From Chamaelirium japonicum (taxonomy: Eukaryota; Streptophyta; Magnoliopsida; Liliales; Melanthiaceae): 64,000 nt of DNA. A program made the position numbers and the translations under genes. The DNA lies in assembly GCA_947650365.1 (NCBI GenBank), contig OX393557.1, forward strand, positions 26,132,385 to 26,196,384. Direction: 5' to 3'. Below, in pieces: positions 46,955 to 58,174 of this stretch (position 1 is the first letter of the stretch; each line of letters begins with the position of its first letter). The notes below the pieces were generated by a model, which saw nothing but the letters and a program-made list of their open reading frames with translations, had not been told where the DNA came from and did not search any database.

Positions 46955-47784
46955 CAGGGGCGGACCTACATTGGGCCTAGGGGGGGCTCAAGCCCCCCCC
47001 CCCCCCCCTCAATTTGGGAAAAAAACAATATAAGTTGCACTTAACCCCTTGAAGTTTAGCTCAAAAACACTTAACTCTCCTATAGTTTATTATGTTCCAA
47101 ATCACTCCCAAAAGTTTGAAATGTTAGCACAATACTCCTTTTCTCAACTACTTGATTTTCTCATTTGATAATTATCAGATCAAAGCTGAATTGAAGGGGG
47201 GCAAAATGTTATTTTTTAACTATAGGGGCATTAAATGTTTTTGAGCTAAACTTCAGGGGGGAGCAAAGTGTAATTTATCAAAAAAATAATTATAGTAAAC
47301 TTTTGGTTGCCAACTTCACATGGAGGTGGCCACCACCGTCCCACCGGCCACCATCCCCCGCCAGTCAATATCCATTGTCATGCCACCGACCCCCACCCCC
47401 ACCGCCACATGGGCCACCCGTCGCCGCCGACCACCACCCCTGTCGGCCACCACCCGCCATCGCCGCCTGTATTTATAGGTTTTTGGGAGTATGTATGAAA
47501 TCCCCCCCCGGCAAAAAAAAGAAAAAAGAATATGGTCTATTATTTACAGCTCGTGCACCCCGCTCAAGTCGGTCAATTATAGTTCCAAATTTTCGATGGA
47601 CTCTTGAGGATCGAAATACTCCTCCACTAGAGGCAAAATCCTACTAGGCCTTTTGTTGCGCGATCGAAAGAAGGGTAGGGACGTTGTCACACCGTCTGCC
47701 GATGCCTTCGACTGTAAGGCAGCGAATGTAGTTACTTTTTAATAATTATGCCCCTCCTGAAGGAAAATACTGGGTCCGCCACTG
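46955..47784. mobile_element. hAT-type MITE, 830 bp
   Basis: Starts CAGGGGCGGACC and ends GGTCCGCCACTG, an inverted-repeat pair, flanked by the 8-bp duplication CGCGTATT (46947-46954, 47785-47792). The empty counterpart is at 39089-39096. Inside are a run of 14 or so C (46996-47009) and C-rich sequence at 47330-47470, but no transposase. Ends and 8-bp duplication point to hAT. Confidence 0.85.
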
Positions 47785-47792
47785 CGCGTATT

Positions 47793-48186
47793 CCCTGTAG
47801 ATATCATGATCGGACTTGCCCGGGGACATGTGACGACCATATGTAGCATCCAAAATATAACTAAAGCTTATGTATGATAATACAGAGCAATTCAATGGAG
47901 ATTACCCTATTAAACTAGGTAATACATGGTAAAAAACCATGTATCTTATTATATATAAGCATTACGCATACAATACTCTCGTATTGAGATGAAGCTAGTG
48001 AACAAGGAAAGGATTTCGTCCACTTATTTCTATAGTTTTCAGATGGTAACCATTAGAAACCTATCACAGCAATAGCTTAGGAGATGAGCAAAGCGAAGTG
48101 AAGCGAACCCCCGAAGTTATTATCCACGTAGATCCCCGTATCACCCTATAGCCATCGAAAACATACAACGAAAATGATAGAACATG
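47793..48186. other. 3' flank of the peptide gene copy at 48187
   Basis: Counterpart of 39100-39498. No other gene. Confidence 0.5.
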
Positions 48187-48430
48187 TTAATTCCTAGTGT
48201 AAAAATGGTCGTTTAATTTCATCTGAAGGGGTAATTTGATAATACCCACATTATTTGGACGACGAACAACGGGAGCATTAGGATCAACATATTTCTCGCC
48301 AGCTTCCCCCACGGATGCTAGCGCAACCTATGTATAAAGGTAAAGAGAGGCCGAGGGAGCCCACCTTGCAGGAGACCATGACGATGGTCGTGATGAGGAG
48401 CAGCAGGGACATTGCAAGCAGCTTCGCCAT
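48187..48430 (-). pseudogene. secreted peptide gene with shortened intron
   Basis: Exon 1 48430-48365 and exon 2 48327-48187 are both open and similar to the array copies, with substitutions (Lys ending exon 1, ASVGEAG, LPLQ near the end). The intron keeps GT and AG ends but is only 37 bp, shorter than plant introns normally splice, and 37 is not a multiple of three, so read-through would shift the frame. Protein conservation looks good, so the damage may be recent or an alternative splice may be used. Confidence 0.55.
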
Positions 48431-48653
48431 GGCTACACGTGGAGGAGCTAGGGCTTAGAACTTTCACAAACTCTCTTGAGCTAGTGGAGGAGCCGGGTGG
48501 GAAACAACCATTTTGAAGGAGTCTTGTAGTTCGATCCGGACAACAAGAAAGATCCAACTGTGAAGTGGGTTCACGCGTGGTGGTTGTCTTACCCTCTTTT
48601 GGATATCAAAACCTTCGATCCATACGAAGAGGGTTATTGGCTTTAAGTGAAAA

Positions 48654-48800
48654 TTACACTAACACCAGTTGAGTTATATGACAACTAGTTATATGTCGGC
48701 ACTGTAACGGGCCGCCTTCGGTAGCAACATACCCATCGAGCATCTCCACCTTCACCCTTACCGTATTCATTTGGCGGCTGACGTTCGCTGGTTTAACCAT
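48654..48800 (-). CDS. unidentified coding-like segment, copy 1
   Basis: Reverse-strand frame from ATG 48800 contains SRQMNTVR, KVEMLDGYVA and GPLQCR and ends at TAA 48654. The same frame is open at 52290-52395 with mostly conservative changes, which suggests coding origin. It lies upstream of the peptide gene and is absent from units 1-3. Could be an exon of a longer gene. Family not recognised. Confidence 0.3.
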   Translation of the reverse strand: MVKPANVSRQMNTVRVKVEMLDGYVATEGGPLQCRHITSCHITQLVLV

Positions 48801-49244
48801 AGTTTTGACCGATTCCTTTTTTGTCTTTGTTTATTTTTGTGGTAAAAATATAATTAACGTAAAGTCCCAATTTGTGGTAAAGTTACAAATAACACGAACG
48901 GCCTTAAAATGTTATATAGATTACAATGATAACACGTCTCGTTTCAGAAATTACAGTACTGAAACGTCTTATAGTTTAATTATCTATATCAGATAGCCCC
49001 ATCCGTTAGTCAACCCTTAGAGAAATTCATAAAAAATATTGACATATGCTGATGTCAGCCTATTTTAAATTGTGACAGTTTAGTTTACCTGCACCACTTT
49101 AAACAAGCAAGATCTGATTTTTTCACTTGAGAGAAAAAAATAAATGGTAGGGGAGAGAAAGAGGGTACTACTGCACGCATATTTGGCCAACTCCGCCGCC
49201 CGGCTTCACCACCAACCCATACCACCTCATAACCCACCTCCACC

Positions 49245-49725
49245 TAGGGCTGTAGCTTAGGCGGGTTGGACCCGACCCAACCCAAATTTTGGTTGGGTTT
49301 GGGTTGATGTACTTGAAGATTGGGTTGGGTTAGGATTGAAAAAACTGCAACCCGAGTTGAATTTGGGTTGGCTCGGGTTGAGGGATCGGGCAACCTGACC
49401 CAACCCAAACCCGAGTACTTATGTCTATCTATGAATTTCTTATATATAGGTAATAATCACAACCATCCCGAGTACTCATATGTTGAGGGGTCGCAGTCAC
49501 AGTTATCCGTTTTCCCTAGTCCCATATTATTTATTTACTTTTTGCTTATCAAATAAAGACAATATCTAATGATCTAATGAGCTGTATCGATAGGAATGCA
49601 AAAAAAGTTGTATGGTAGTGCTAGCAAGTATAAGTTTTTTTAAAAAAATTTTGATCTTCAATGGGTAAAATTTTAAACAATAATTATACCCGAACCCGAC
49701 CCAACCCGCCCGAGTTGTAGCCCAA
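49245..49725. mobile_element. hAT-like non-autonomous element, internally deleted
   Basis: Same termini (TAGGGCTGTAGC, GTTGTAGCCCAA) and subterminal repeats, but 481 bp because the right subterminal part is missing. Confidence 0.55.
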
Positions 49726-50328
49726 CTGCCATCATCTGGCGATCTCTGCCCAGATCCAGTATTCTCCAGCGATCTTTGCCCAGATCCGACAATCCTCCGG
49801 CGAGCTTAACTATGATCCGACCATTCTCCAGCAATCGCTACCCATGAATTTAGAAATATCTACCCGAAATCAACTCATCTTTCTTCCTTCTAGATCTCTT
49901 CTTCTTTTTCTTTACCCCATGCATGGCTGAAATTACCATCCCCCTTGTTCGTTCATCTTTGGTCGAAATGATGGAGGAGGAGGATAGAATGTGGTGGTGA
50001 GAGGAGGAAAATGAGGTGGTGGTCGAAACCCTAATCCTTGATTGACGGTGGTTTGTCTTCGTTGTGTTATTGTTCTGAGAGGGTGTAGAGATCGATACTG
50101 TGTTCGGTGGCCAGACAAATTGTGACCTACCGTCTGACGATTGTAATCTCTTAGTAAAATCATAATCCTTGATTGTAATTATATATTTCTTTTGGTGTGC
50201 TTGCATGATCATCATCTGATGTGGTGGTCGATCTTCGAAAAAGATCCCACCTCGAACCTTGTGACATGCTTTCGGAAATACCCGGTGGTCGGATCTTGAA
50301 CGTCGGAGCCTTTATTAGCCCCAACAAG
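49726..50328. other. leader or LTR-like region before gag fragment 3
   Basis: Contains the empty target GTATT (49759-49763) of the reverse-strand copia. No gene. Confidence 0.55.
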
Positions 50329-50758
50329 TGGTATCAGAGCCATTGGTTTGATGCAAGGTTTCGAAATGGTGGAGTGGAGATGGCATTGAGCGGACCTACC
50401 ATGAAGTTTGACATAGAGAAGTTTGACGGAAAAATCAACTTTGGCTTTTGGTAAGACAAGTCAGGGATACATTGATTCAAGCCAGGTAACGCAAGTCACT
50501 GAAGTGCGTGAAGCCGACAGATATGTAGGACGTAGATTAGGAAGAATATGAGTTAAAGATTGCGAGCAGAATTCGGCTATGTCTGGCGAAGAACATCTTG
50601 CCACATGTGTCGGGAGAAGGTTCTACAGTAAAACTTTGGGCAAAGCTGCAGGAGTCTATATGATGAAGTCACTCACTAACCATCTATATATCAAGCAGAA
50701 GTTGTTTACACTTAGGATGGAGGATGAACCAGATATGACAGATATTCAACTAAATTAG
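50329..50758 (+). pseudogene. copia gag fragment 3
   Basis: Primer-binding site TGGTATCAGAGCC at 50329 is intact. ATG at 50390, an additional TAA in FGFW after W, the shared one-base loss and shared lost Trp codon; ends at TAG 50756-50758. Confidence 0.85.
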
Positions 50759-52289
50759 ATTAAAGTTCAAGAGAGGGAGATCTAAGGCGGGGCGAATCCA
50801 CCACTAGCTTTATACTACGCTAGTTTAAGCTAACATAATTTACTATTTCTACTAGATGATTCGATCTATCATAGCTACAATCCTTGATGGAGTTTGAAGA
50901 AGGAGCCTACAACTGTCAATGGCATGAATAATGCATCTTCAGTTAGTACGATCTGTCTCCAATTGAGCACGGATCATCTTCCCTAAGATTGCATTATTCA
51001 TCTTATCAAAAGATTATAGGTAAGGTTATATTCAAATAAAATACCCTACCAGTGTGCACATGGCATGTATTATCTGCGGTGGGCCCGATCCATCCCTTTT
51101 AGGACATGGAACGTTTTCCCTAGGTATGACACATCATTTGCCCGATTGTGGGTAAAATAAAATTATATGCATAACAATTATAAACAATGAGTTTTACTCT
51201 CACAACACATATCTCATTTCCTAAATATGAAATATGAGAGCAAGCAATATTTGATTTTATCAATACTCTTCTACTGAGATGAAATAAACTAGCTAGGATG
51301 AAATTCCGTCCACTTATTTCTATAGTTTTCTGATAGGAATCATTAGAAAACTATCAAAATGATAGCGTAGGAGGTGAGCAAAGCAAAGCACAGTGAACCC
51401 CCCAAGTTATCTGTGTAGCTTCCCGAGCCACCCTATAACCATAAAAAATATACAACAAAAACGATAGAACATAGTAGAACATGCTAATCCCTAGTGTAAA
51501 ACTGTGCATGCAAGCGTGGGCGGATCCATTGGTTGGCTTGGCCGAGTTGTAGCCCGACCGAGATTAAAAAAAGAGGGACTTGGTGATAGCTCCCTGACAA
51601 AGGTATCAACTTGCAATAAGCCCTTCTACAAGTCCAGCATTGCAATAGCTTCCTTTTGAAATCACGCCAAACCAAATAGAAAAATAGGACAATAACGCCC
51701 AAGCAAAGTTCATTAAATTTATATTTTCAATCATCAACTTAACACGAATAATTTTTTGCATGAAAATCAATTAAAATCACTCTAAAATGTCGATTTAAAA
51801 CCACAAAACAATTTAATTTTTTATTATGCATATTTTCATTAAAAAAAATTATTCTGTCAACCAACCAAATACTTACTCTTTTTTACCAATTTATTATTCT
51901 TTATGTGTTAGAATCAACTTGGCTTCGCATAGTTAAAATCATTTTTGATAAAAAAAAAAAACATATTGTGACCAAATGAGCAGAAATATTGTTACAATCA
52001 ATCGTCAATTAAGGTATTTTATCATATCAAATTGTTACTCTTTGCTAACGGATTGTTACCCTTTACTAATTATTACTTTTTTACTACGATTGTTACACTT
52101 TATATGTAGGGTTAAAATTATCATCTAAAAAATTTCCTTATTACATGTGCTTGATAGAAGGTGGCCGCGTTAGCCAGAACTAACAGATTTTCTCTTTACC
52201 AATTTTTACTCTATTGCTATAATTTTTACACTTTATTTATAAGGGTAAAATTACCAATTTTTACTCTATTGCTATAATTTTTACACTTT
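50759..52289. other. module sequence with 3'-UTR-like and AT-rich blocks
   Basis: Counterpart of 35094-36640. Reverse-strand HAQFYTRD and a stop at 51484-51510. A 46-bp tandem duplication (ACCAATTTTTACTCTATTGC...) lies at 52198-52290. The block is cut at TTTTACACTTT, where it joins sequence normally upstream of the peptide gene: a deletion has removed MITE, exon-like ORF, LINE and peptide gene. Confidence 0.55.
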
Positions 52290-52395
52290 GTCGGCACTGT
52301 AACGGGCCGTCTTCGGCAGCAACATACCCATCGAGCATCTCCACCTTCATCCTTACCGTATTCATTTGGCGGCTAAGGGTCACTGGTTTAATCAT
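52290..52395 (-). pseudogene. unidentified coding-like segment, copy 2
   Basis: Same frame as 48654-48800 (ATG at 52395, SRQMNTVR, KVEMLDGYVA, GPLQCR), cut at its C-terminal side by the deletion junction at 52289/52290. No stop within the segment. Confidence 0.3.
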
Positions 52396-52828
52396 AGTTT
52401 TGGCCGATTCCTTTTTGTCTTTATTCAATTTTTTGATAAAAATATAATTAACGTAAACTTCCTATTTGTGGTAAAGTTGTAAATAACGCGAACGGCCTAG
52501 CCTTAACATGTTATATAGATTACAATGACAACACCTCTTGTTTCTGAATTTACACCGAAACCTCTTATAGTTTAATTATCTATATCATATAGCCCCATCC
52601 GTTTGTCAACAGTTAGAGAAATTAATAAAAAATATTGACATATGCTGATGTTAGCATATTTTAAATGGACTGTTTAGTTTATTAAACAAGCAAGATCTGA
52701 TTTTTTCACTTGAGAGAAAAAAAAAAAATGGTAAGGGAGCGAAAGTGAGTACTACTGCATGCATATTCGGCCAACTCCGCCGCCGGGCTTCACCTCCAAC
52801 CCATATCCCCTCATAACCCACCTCCACC

Positions 52829-53452
52829 TAGGGCTGTAGCTTAGGCGGCTTGGACCCGACCCAACCCAAATTTTGGTTGGGTTTGGGTTGATGTACTTGA
52901 AGATTGGGTTGGATTAGGATTGAAAAAATACAACCCGAGTTGAATTTGGGTCGGGCTCGGGTTGAGGGGTCGGGCAACCTGACCCAACCCATACCCGAGT
53001 ACTTATAACTATCTATGAATTTGTTATATATAGGTAATAATCACAGCCATCCTGAGTAATCATATGTTGAGGGGTCGCAGTCACAGTTATCCGTTTCACC
53101 TAGTCCCAGATTATTTATTTACTTTTTGCTTATCAAATAAAGACATTATCTAATGATCTAGTAAGCTGTATCGATAGAATTGCAAAAAAAGTTGTATTGT
53201 AGTGTTAGCAAGTATAAGTTTTTTTAAAAAAATTTTGATCTTTAAAGGGTAAAATTTTAAACAATAATTATACCCGAACTTACAAACCCCAACCCGTCCA
53301 ACCAACTTGGGCTAACCCGAGCCCAAGTTGAGCATAGAAATTTTTTCTTGGGTTGGGCTTGGGCTGGGCATCACGGGTTGGAGGTTGGGTTGGGGGTTTT
53401 AGTACTTGGGTTTGGCTTGGGTTGACCCCAACCCGCCCGACTTGCAGCCCAA
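52829..53452. mobile_element. hAT-like non-autonomous element, complete
   Basis: 624 bp, TAGGGCTGTAGC to CTTGCAGCCCAA, same subterminal repeats as the other copies. Confidence 0.6.
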
Positions 53453-54060
53453 CTGCCATCCTCCAGCGATCTCCGCCCAGATCCGATATTCCCCAGCGAT
53501 CTTTGCCCAGATCCGACAATCCTCCGGCGAGCTTAACTAAGATCCGACCATTCTCCAGCAATCACTACCCATGAATTTAGAAATATCTACCCGAAATCAA
53601 CTCATCTTTCCTCCTTCTAGATCTCTTCTTCTTTTCCTTTCCCCCATGCATGGCTGAAATTACCATCCCCCATGTTCGTTCATCTTTGGTCGAAATGATG
53701 GAGGAGGAGGATAGAATGTGGTGGTGAGATGAGGAAAATGAGGTGGTGGTCGAAACCCTAATCCTTAATTGACGGTGGTTTGTCTTCGTTGTGTTATTGT
53801 TCTGAGAGGGTGTAGAGATCGATACTGTGTTCGGTGGCCTGACAAATGGTGGTCGAAACCCTAATCCTCGACTGTAATCTCTTAGTAAAATCATAATCCT
53901 TGATTGTAAGTATATATTTTTTTAGGTGTGCTTGCATGATCATCATCTGATCTGGTGGTCGATCTCCGAAAAAACTTCCCACCTCGAACCTTGCGACGTG
54001 CTTTCGGAAATACCCGGTGGTCGGATCTTGAACGTCGGAGCCTTTATCACCCCCAACAAG
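53453..54060. other. leader or LTR-like region before gag fragment 4
   Basis: Counterpart of 34085-34659, nearly identical to it. No gene. Confidence 0.5.
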
Positions 54061-54490
54061 TGGTATCATAGCCATTGGTTCGATGCAAGGTTCCGAAATG
54101 GTGGAGTGGAGATGGCATTGAGCGGACCAACCATGAAGTTTGACATAGAGAAGTTTGACGGAAAAATCAACTTTGGCTTTTGGCAAGACAAGTCAGGGAT
54201 ACATTGATTCAAGCCAGGTTACGCAAGTCATTGAAGGGCATGAAGCCGACGGATATGAAGGACGTAGATTAGGAAGAATACGAGTTAAAGATTGCGAGCA
54301 GAATTCGGCTATGTCTGGCGAAGAACATCTTGCCACACGTGTCGGGAGAAGGTTCTACAGTAAAACTTTGGGCAAAGCCGGAGGAGTCTACATGATGAAG
54401 TCACTCACTAACCATCTATATATCAAGCAGAAGTTGTTTACGCTTAGGATGGAGGATGAACCAGATATGAGAGATATTCATCTAAATTAG
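54061..54490 (+). pseudogene. copia gag fragment 4
   Basis: Primer-binding site TGGTATCATAGCC (one change), ATG at 54112, same shared one-base loss and lost Trp codon, ending at TAG 54488-54490. Confidence 0.85.
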
Positions 54491-56144
54491 ATTAAAGTTC
54501 AAGAGAGGCCGGGAGATCTAAGGCGGGGCGAATCCACCACTTGCTTTATACTACGCTAGGTAAAGCTAATAGAATTTACTATTTCTACTAGATGATTCGA
54601 CCTATCATTGCTAAAATCCTCGATGGAGTTTGAAGAAGGATCCTACAACTGTCAATGGCATGAATATTGCATCTTCAGTTAGTACGATCTGTCTCCAATT
54701 GAGCACGGATCGTCTTCCCTAAGAATGCATTATTCATCTTATCAAAAGATTACAGGTAAGATTATATTCAAATAAAATACCCTACCATTGTGCACATGGT
54801 ATGTATTATCTGTGGTGGGCACGATCCATCCCTTTTAGGACATGGATCGTCTTCCCTAGGTATGACACATCATTTGCCCGATTTTGGGTACAATGAAATT
54901 ATATGCATAACAATTATAAACAATGAGTTTTACTCTATCACCACATATCTCATTTCCTAAATATGAAATACGAGAGCAAACAATATTTGATTTTCTCAAT
55001 ACTCTTCTAGTGAGATGAAGTAAACTAGCTAGGATGAAATTCCGTCCACTTATTTCTATAGTTTTCTGATAGGACTCATTAGAAAACTATCAGAACGATA
55101 GCGTAGAGGTGAGCAAAGCAAAGCACAGTAAACCCCCAAAATTATCTGTGTAGCTTCCCGTGCCACCCTATAGCCATCAAAAGTATACAACTTAACGGTA
55201 GAACACAATAGAACATGCTAATCCCAAGTGTAAAACTGTGCATGCAGGCATGGGCTGATCCATTGGTTGTCTCGGCCGGGCTGTAGCCCAACCAAGATTA
55301 AAAAAAGGGGGACTTAGTGATAGCTCACTGACAAAGGTATCACCTTGCAATAAGCCCTCCTACAAGTCCAGTATTGGAATAGCTTCCTTTCGAAATCCCG
55401 CCAAACCAAATGGAAAAATAGGACAATAACGCCTAAGCAAAAGTTCATTAAATTTACATTTCCTTCCATCGACTTAACATGAACAATTTTTTGCATGAAA
55501 ATCAATTGAAATCACTCCAGAATGTCGATTTAAAACCACAAAACAATTTAATTTTTTATTCTATATATTTTCATTAAAAAAAAATGTTCTTTCAACCGAC
55601 CAAATAGTTACTCCTTTTTATCTATTTATTATTCTGTATGTGTTAGATAGAATCATATTATGACCAAATGAGCAGAAATATTGTTACAATCAATCAACAA
55701 TTAAGGTATTTTATCATATCAAATTGTTACTTTTTGCTAACAGATTGTTACTCTTTACTAATTGTTACTTTTTTACTACAATTGTTACACTTTATATGTA
55801 GGGATAAAATTGTTATTTAAAATTTTTTTTTATTACATGTGCTTGATAGAAGGAGCCCGCATTAGCCAGAACTAACGGATTTTCTGTTTACCAATTTTTA
55901 CTCTTTTGCTATAATTTTTACACTTATTTATAAGGGTAAAATTATCATTTGAATTTTTTTGTTATTATATGTGCGTGGGAGAAGGAGCTCACGTTAGACA
56001 AAGTCCAACTACAAGAGCTTAACGTAAAGTTCAAACTTTGCATACCCTTAACGTTAAGCGAAAACCTTTTTAAGGACCTAACGTTAATATCCCTTAAATA
56101 AAAGCTCAATAATGCCTTGCACATTTCAGCCCAACCCAATGTTA
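54491..56144. other. module sequence, no intact gene
   Basis: Counterpart of 35094-36763 and 42517-43978, closest to the latter. Holds the empty GATCG site of the solo LTR (54708-54712), the 3'-UTR-like block (55000-55245) and the AT-rich direct repeat (55700-56000). Confidence 0.55.
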
Positions 56145-56701
56145 GAGTATATCCAGTGGGCTCCTACGATTATTTCCAATTCTTCAAAGCTTACAACAGC
56201 CACATAGGCTGGGAATGAAAGGGCACTCCAATGGGTTCCTCAATTTCTCTCTGTTTTTGTGTAAAATGACCAAATCAGGACCCATGAAAACAATCTTTAC
56301 AAGGGCTATTCTAAAAAGTAAGAAAGTCAATAGACTTTCATTCAATGTAAACTGGGACCCACTATTCTTAGGTTTCCCTGCTTCTCTCATCCACCTCAAG
56401 GAGAAGAGTAGGGAAATATCAAAAAAGTGAAACTTGGTGAAGCCCGTTGGAGCCCCCTTTTGATTGTTTTCTCCATTTCTTTCGGTAAAATAAGAAAAAA
56501 TGAGCTCGTTGGAGGGGAAAATTTTCTGCACATTCTACGTACACCACGACCGTGGGGCCCACAGCGATTCAAGAGACATGGGATAGCAGGCCCCATCACA
56601 TGGGGGTAGTGGCCCCTAGCACTTAGAGCTGACTGATAGGTTCTAGGCAACGGTTGTAGCGTACGCAGGATGTTGAAAATTTTCCCTTGTTGGAAATGCT
56701 C
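56145..56701. mobile_element. Harbinger-type MITE, complete, copy 3
   Basis: 557 bp, same ends (GAGTATATCCAGTGGG, GGAAATGCTC) and TTA flanks (56142-56144, 56702-56704), same position relative to the exon-like ORF as copy 2. The MITE therefore predates duplication of the module. Confidence 0.75.
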
Positions 56702-56967
56702 TTATAGCCTGCCCGACCCTGCCACCAGCCCAGCTCTGCTAGGGCGCAACTTGCCAGTCAAAACGCACAAAAAAAAATTTCGCTGATTCTCCCGTCAAAA
56801 CAAAAAAACCAAACTCAATCCGTTGGTCGCTCCTCTTTGTCACAACTCCCGCGCCAGCCGCCATGGTCTCCATAAGGCAAGAACGCTGCCTGGCCCGCCC
56901 TCCCTGTAGGCAATTATCAACCTCCGACGGCCGGACCTCACTATCGCCGTGAGCTCTCCTCTTCTTC

Positions 56968-57104
56968 ATGCCACGCGCGAACTTCTCGAACACAAAGAAT
57001 GCCGCGCGAACTTCTCGAGCACCAAGAACGTCGCCCTCCCTTCGCATTCATCAACCCTCGCGGTTGCACCTACCCTCCCTTTTCCCTCTGGATTCCGTCC
57101 TCAC
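56968..57104 (+). pseudogene. exon-like ORF, copy 3, split by hAT
   Basis: ATG at 56968, same ORF as 44804 including the internal duplication. The hAT element is inserted after GTCCTCAC (57097-57104); the sequence resumes at 63213 and reaches the AAG/GTAGAG donor at about 63233. Confidence 0.4.
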
Positions 57105-57118
57105 CAGGGTTTCAAATC

Positions 57119-57290
57119 TCGGCCGGTACCGGTACGTACCGGCCGGTACGTACCGGATTTGGCCGGGCCGAACCGAGTCCAGCACCCGGGACCGAAACAG
57201 GCCTGAACCGGCCGGTACCAACCCGTACCAGACCAAACTGGCCGAGTCAGGCAGGTACCGGCCGGTTCAGTCCCGTCCGACAGCTATAAT
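57119..57290. repeat. left subterminal repeats of the hAT element
   Basis: Several direct and inverted copies of GGCCGGTACC and related GTACCGG motifs; matching copies at 63095-63195. Such subterminal clusters are usual transposase-binding sites in hAT elements; binding here is inferred. Confidence 0.8.
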
Positions 57291-57460
57291 GGGGTGGGTG
57301 GGCTTTGGGTCACTTTTTTTATTTTTTTATCTTGGATTCCTCCCTCCACATGGGCTGAACATGCTTTCCCAGCATTTGCATGTGGAGGGGGGGTAGCATT
57401 TTTAGTTTTAGCCCCTCCTAAAAGTATTATTCCTTAAGTGGGAGGGGGGGATTTGAAGGC

Positions 57461-57468
57461 TATATAAA
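57461..57468 (+). promoter_or_regulatory. TATA box candidate of the hAT transposase
   Basis: TATATAAA in GGCTATATAAACCCC, followed by a pyrimidine/purine-rich leader. It is the best promoter match upstream of the transposase, but 1.57 kb from its ATG. Confidence 0.5.
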
Positions 57469-57520
57469 CCCCCCCAAACCATTCCATTGCAACTCCAAAA
57501 CCATCCATCAACTTGCAAAA

Positions 57521-57762
57521 AAATAGAGGAGAGAAGAGAGAAGAGAGAAGAGAGAAGAGAGGAGAGAAAGAAAAAAGAGAGAAGAGAGAAGAGAGGAAAG
57601 AAAGAGAAGAAAAAAAGAGAAGAGAGAAAGAGAGGAGAGAAAGAAAGAAAAGAGAGAAGACTGAAGAGAGGAGAGAAAGAAAAGAGAGAAGAGAGAAGAG
57701 AGGAGAGAAAGAAAACAGAGAGAAGAGAGAAGAGAGGAAAGAAAGAGAAAGAAAGAGAGGCG
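57521..57762 (+). repeat. GA-rich purine tract in the hAT leader
   Basis: About 240 bp of almost pure A/G built of GAGAAGAGA-like units. Both strands show long low-complexity ORFs here, which are artefacts of the repeat. Such tracts can form triplex DNA or bind GAGA-type factors. Confidence 0.85.
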
Positions 57763-57987
57763 ACGAGCGGGCCGAGCGGCACACCGACACAAGCCGCACG
57801 CTGACGAGTGACGACGAGGTCATGACTCACGACGAGCGGCACGAGCACGAGCGGGCCGAGCGGCGAACTTAAGAGTGAAGAAGGTAAAACGATTACTGCC
57901 TTGAGTGCATACCATTACCTTTGAGGTTGTCTAATTGTCTCCCGGACCTCCCGGTTTGAGATATGAGTGTTCATTTCCTTACTCATC

Positions 57988-58100
57988 CCTCTGTATTGTG
58001 ATAATCAGAATGCCATTAAAATTGCTAGTAACCCCGTATTCCATGTGTGCAACCAAGCATATAACTCGACTATCATTTTCTTTGACAGCATCTTCTAATG
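57988..58100 (+). pseudogene. copia RNase H fragment inside the hAT
   Basis: Translation gives LYCDNQNAIKIASNPVFH, the copia RNase H motif, followed after a small frame break by ATKHI. It is closer to other copia families than to those in this window. Either captured by the hAT or a nested deletion remnant. Confidence 0.75.
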
Positions 58101-58174
58101 TTAATTCCTTGGTGAGAACCTTGAAATCACGAATGCTCACGCGACTCACGCAGTCTGCCAGTCACGCACTCACG

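Noticed and set aside
47303..47647. Pro/His-rich ORFs inside the 830-bp MITE
   Set aside because: C-rich low-complexity sequence in a non-coding element.
57434..57872. Glu/Lys/Arg-rich forward and Ser/Phe/Leu-rich reverse ORFs
   Set aside because: Produced by the GA purine tract in both strands; low complexity only.
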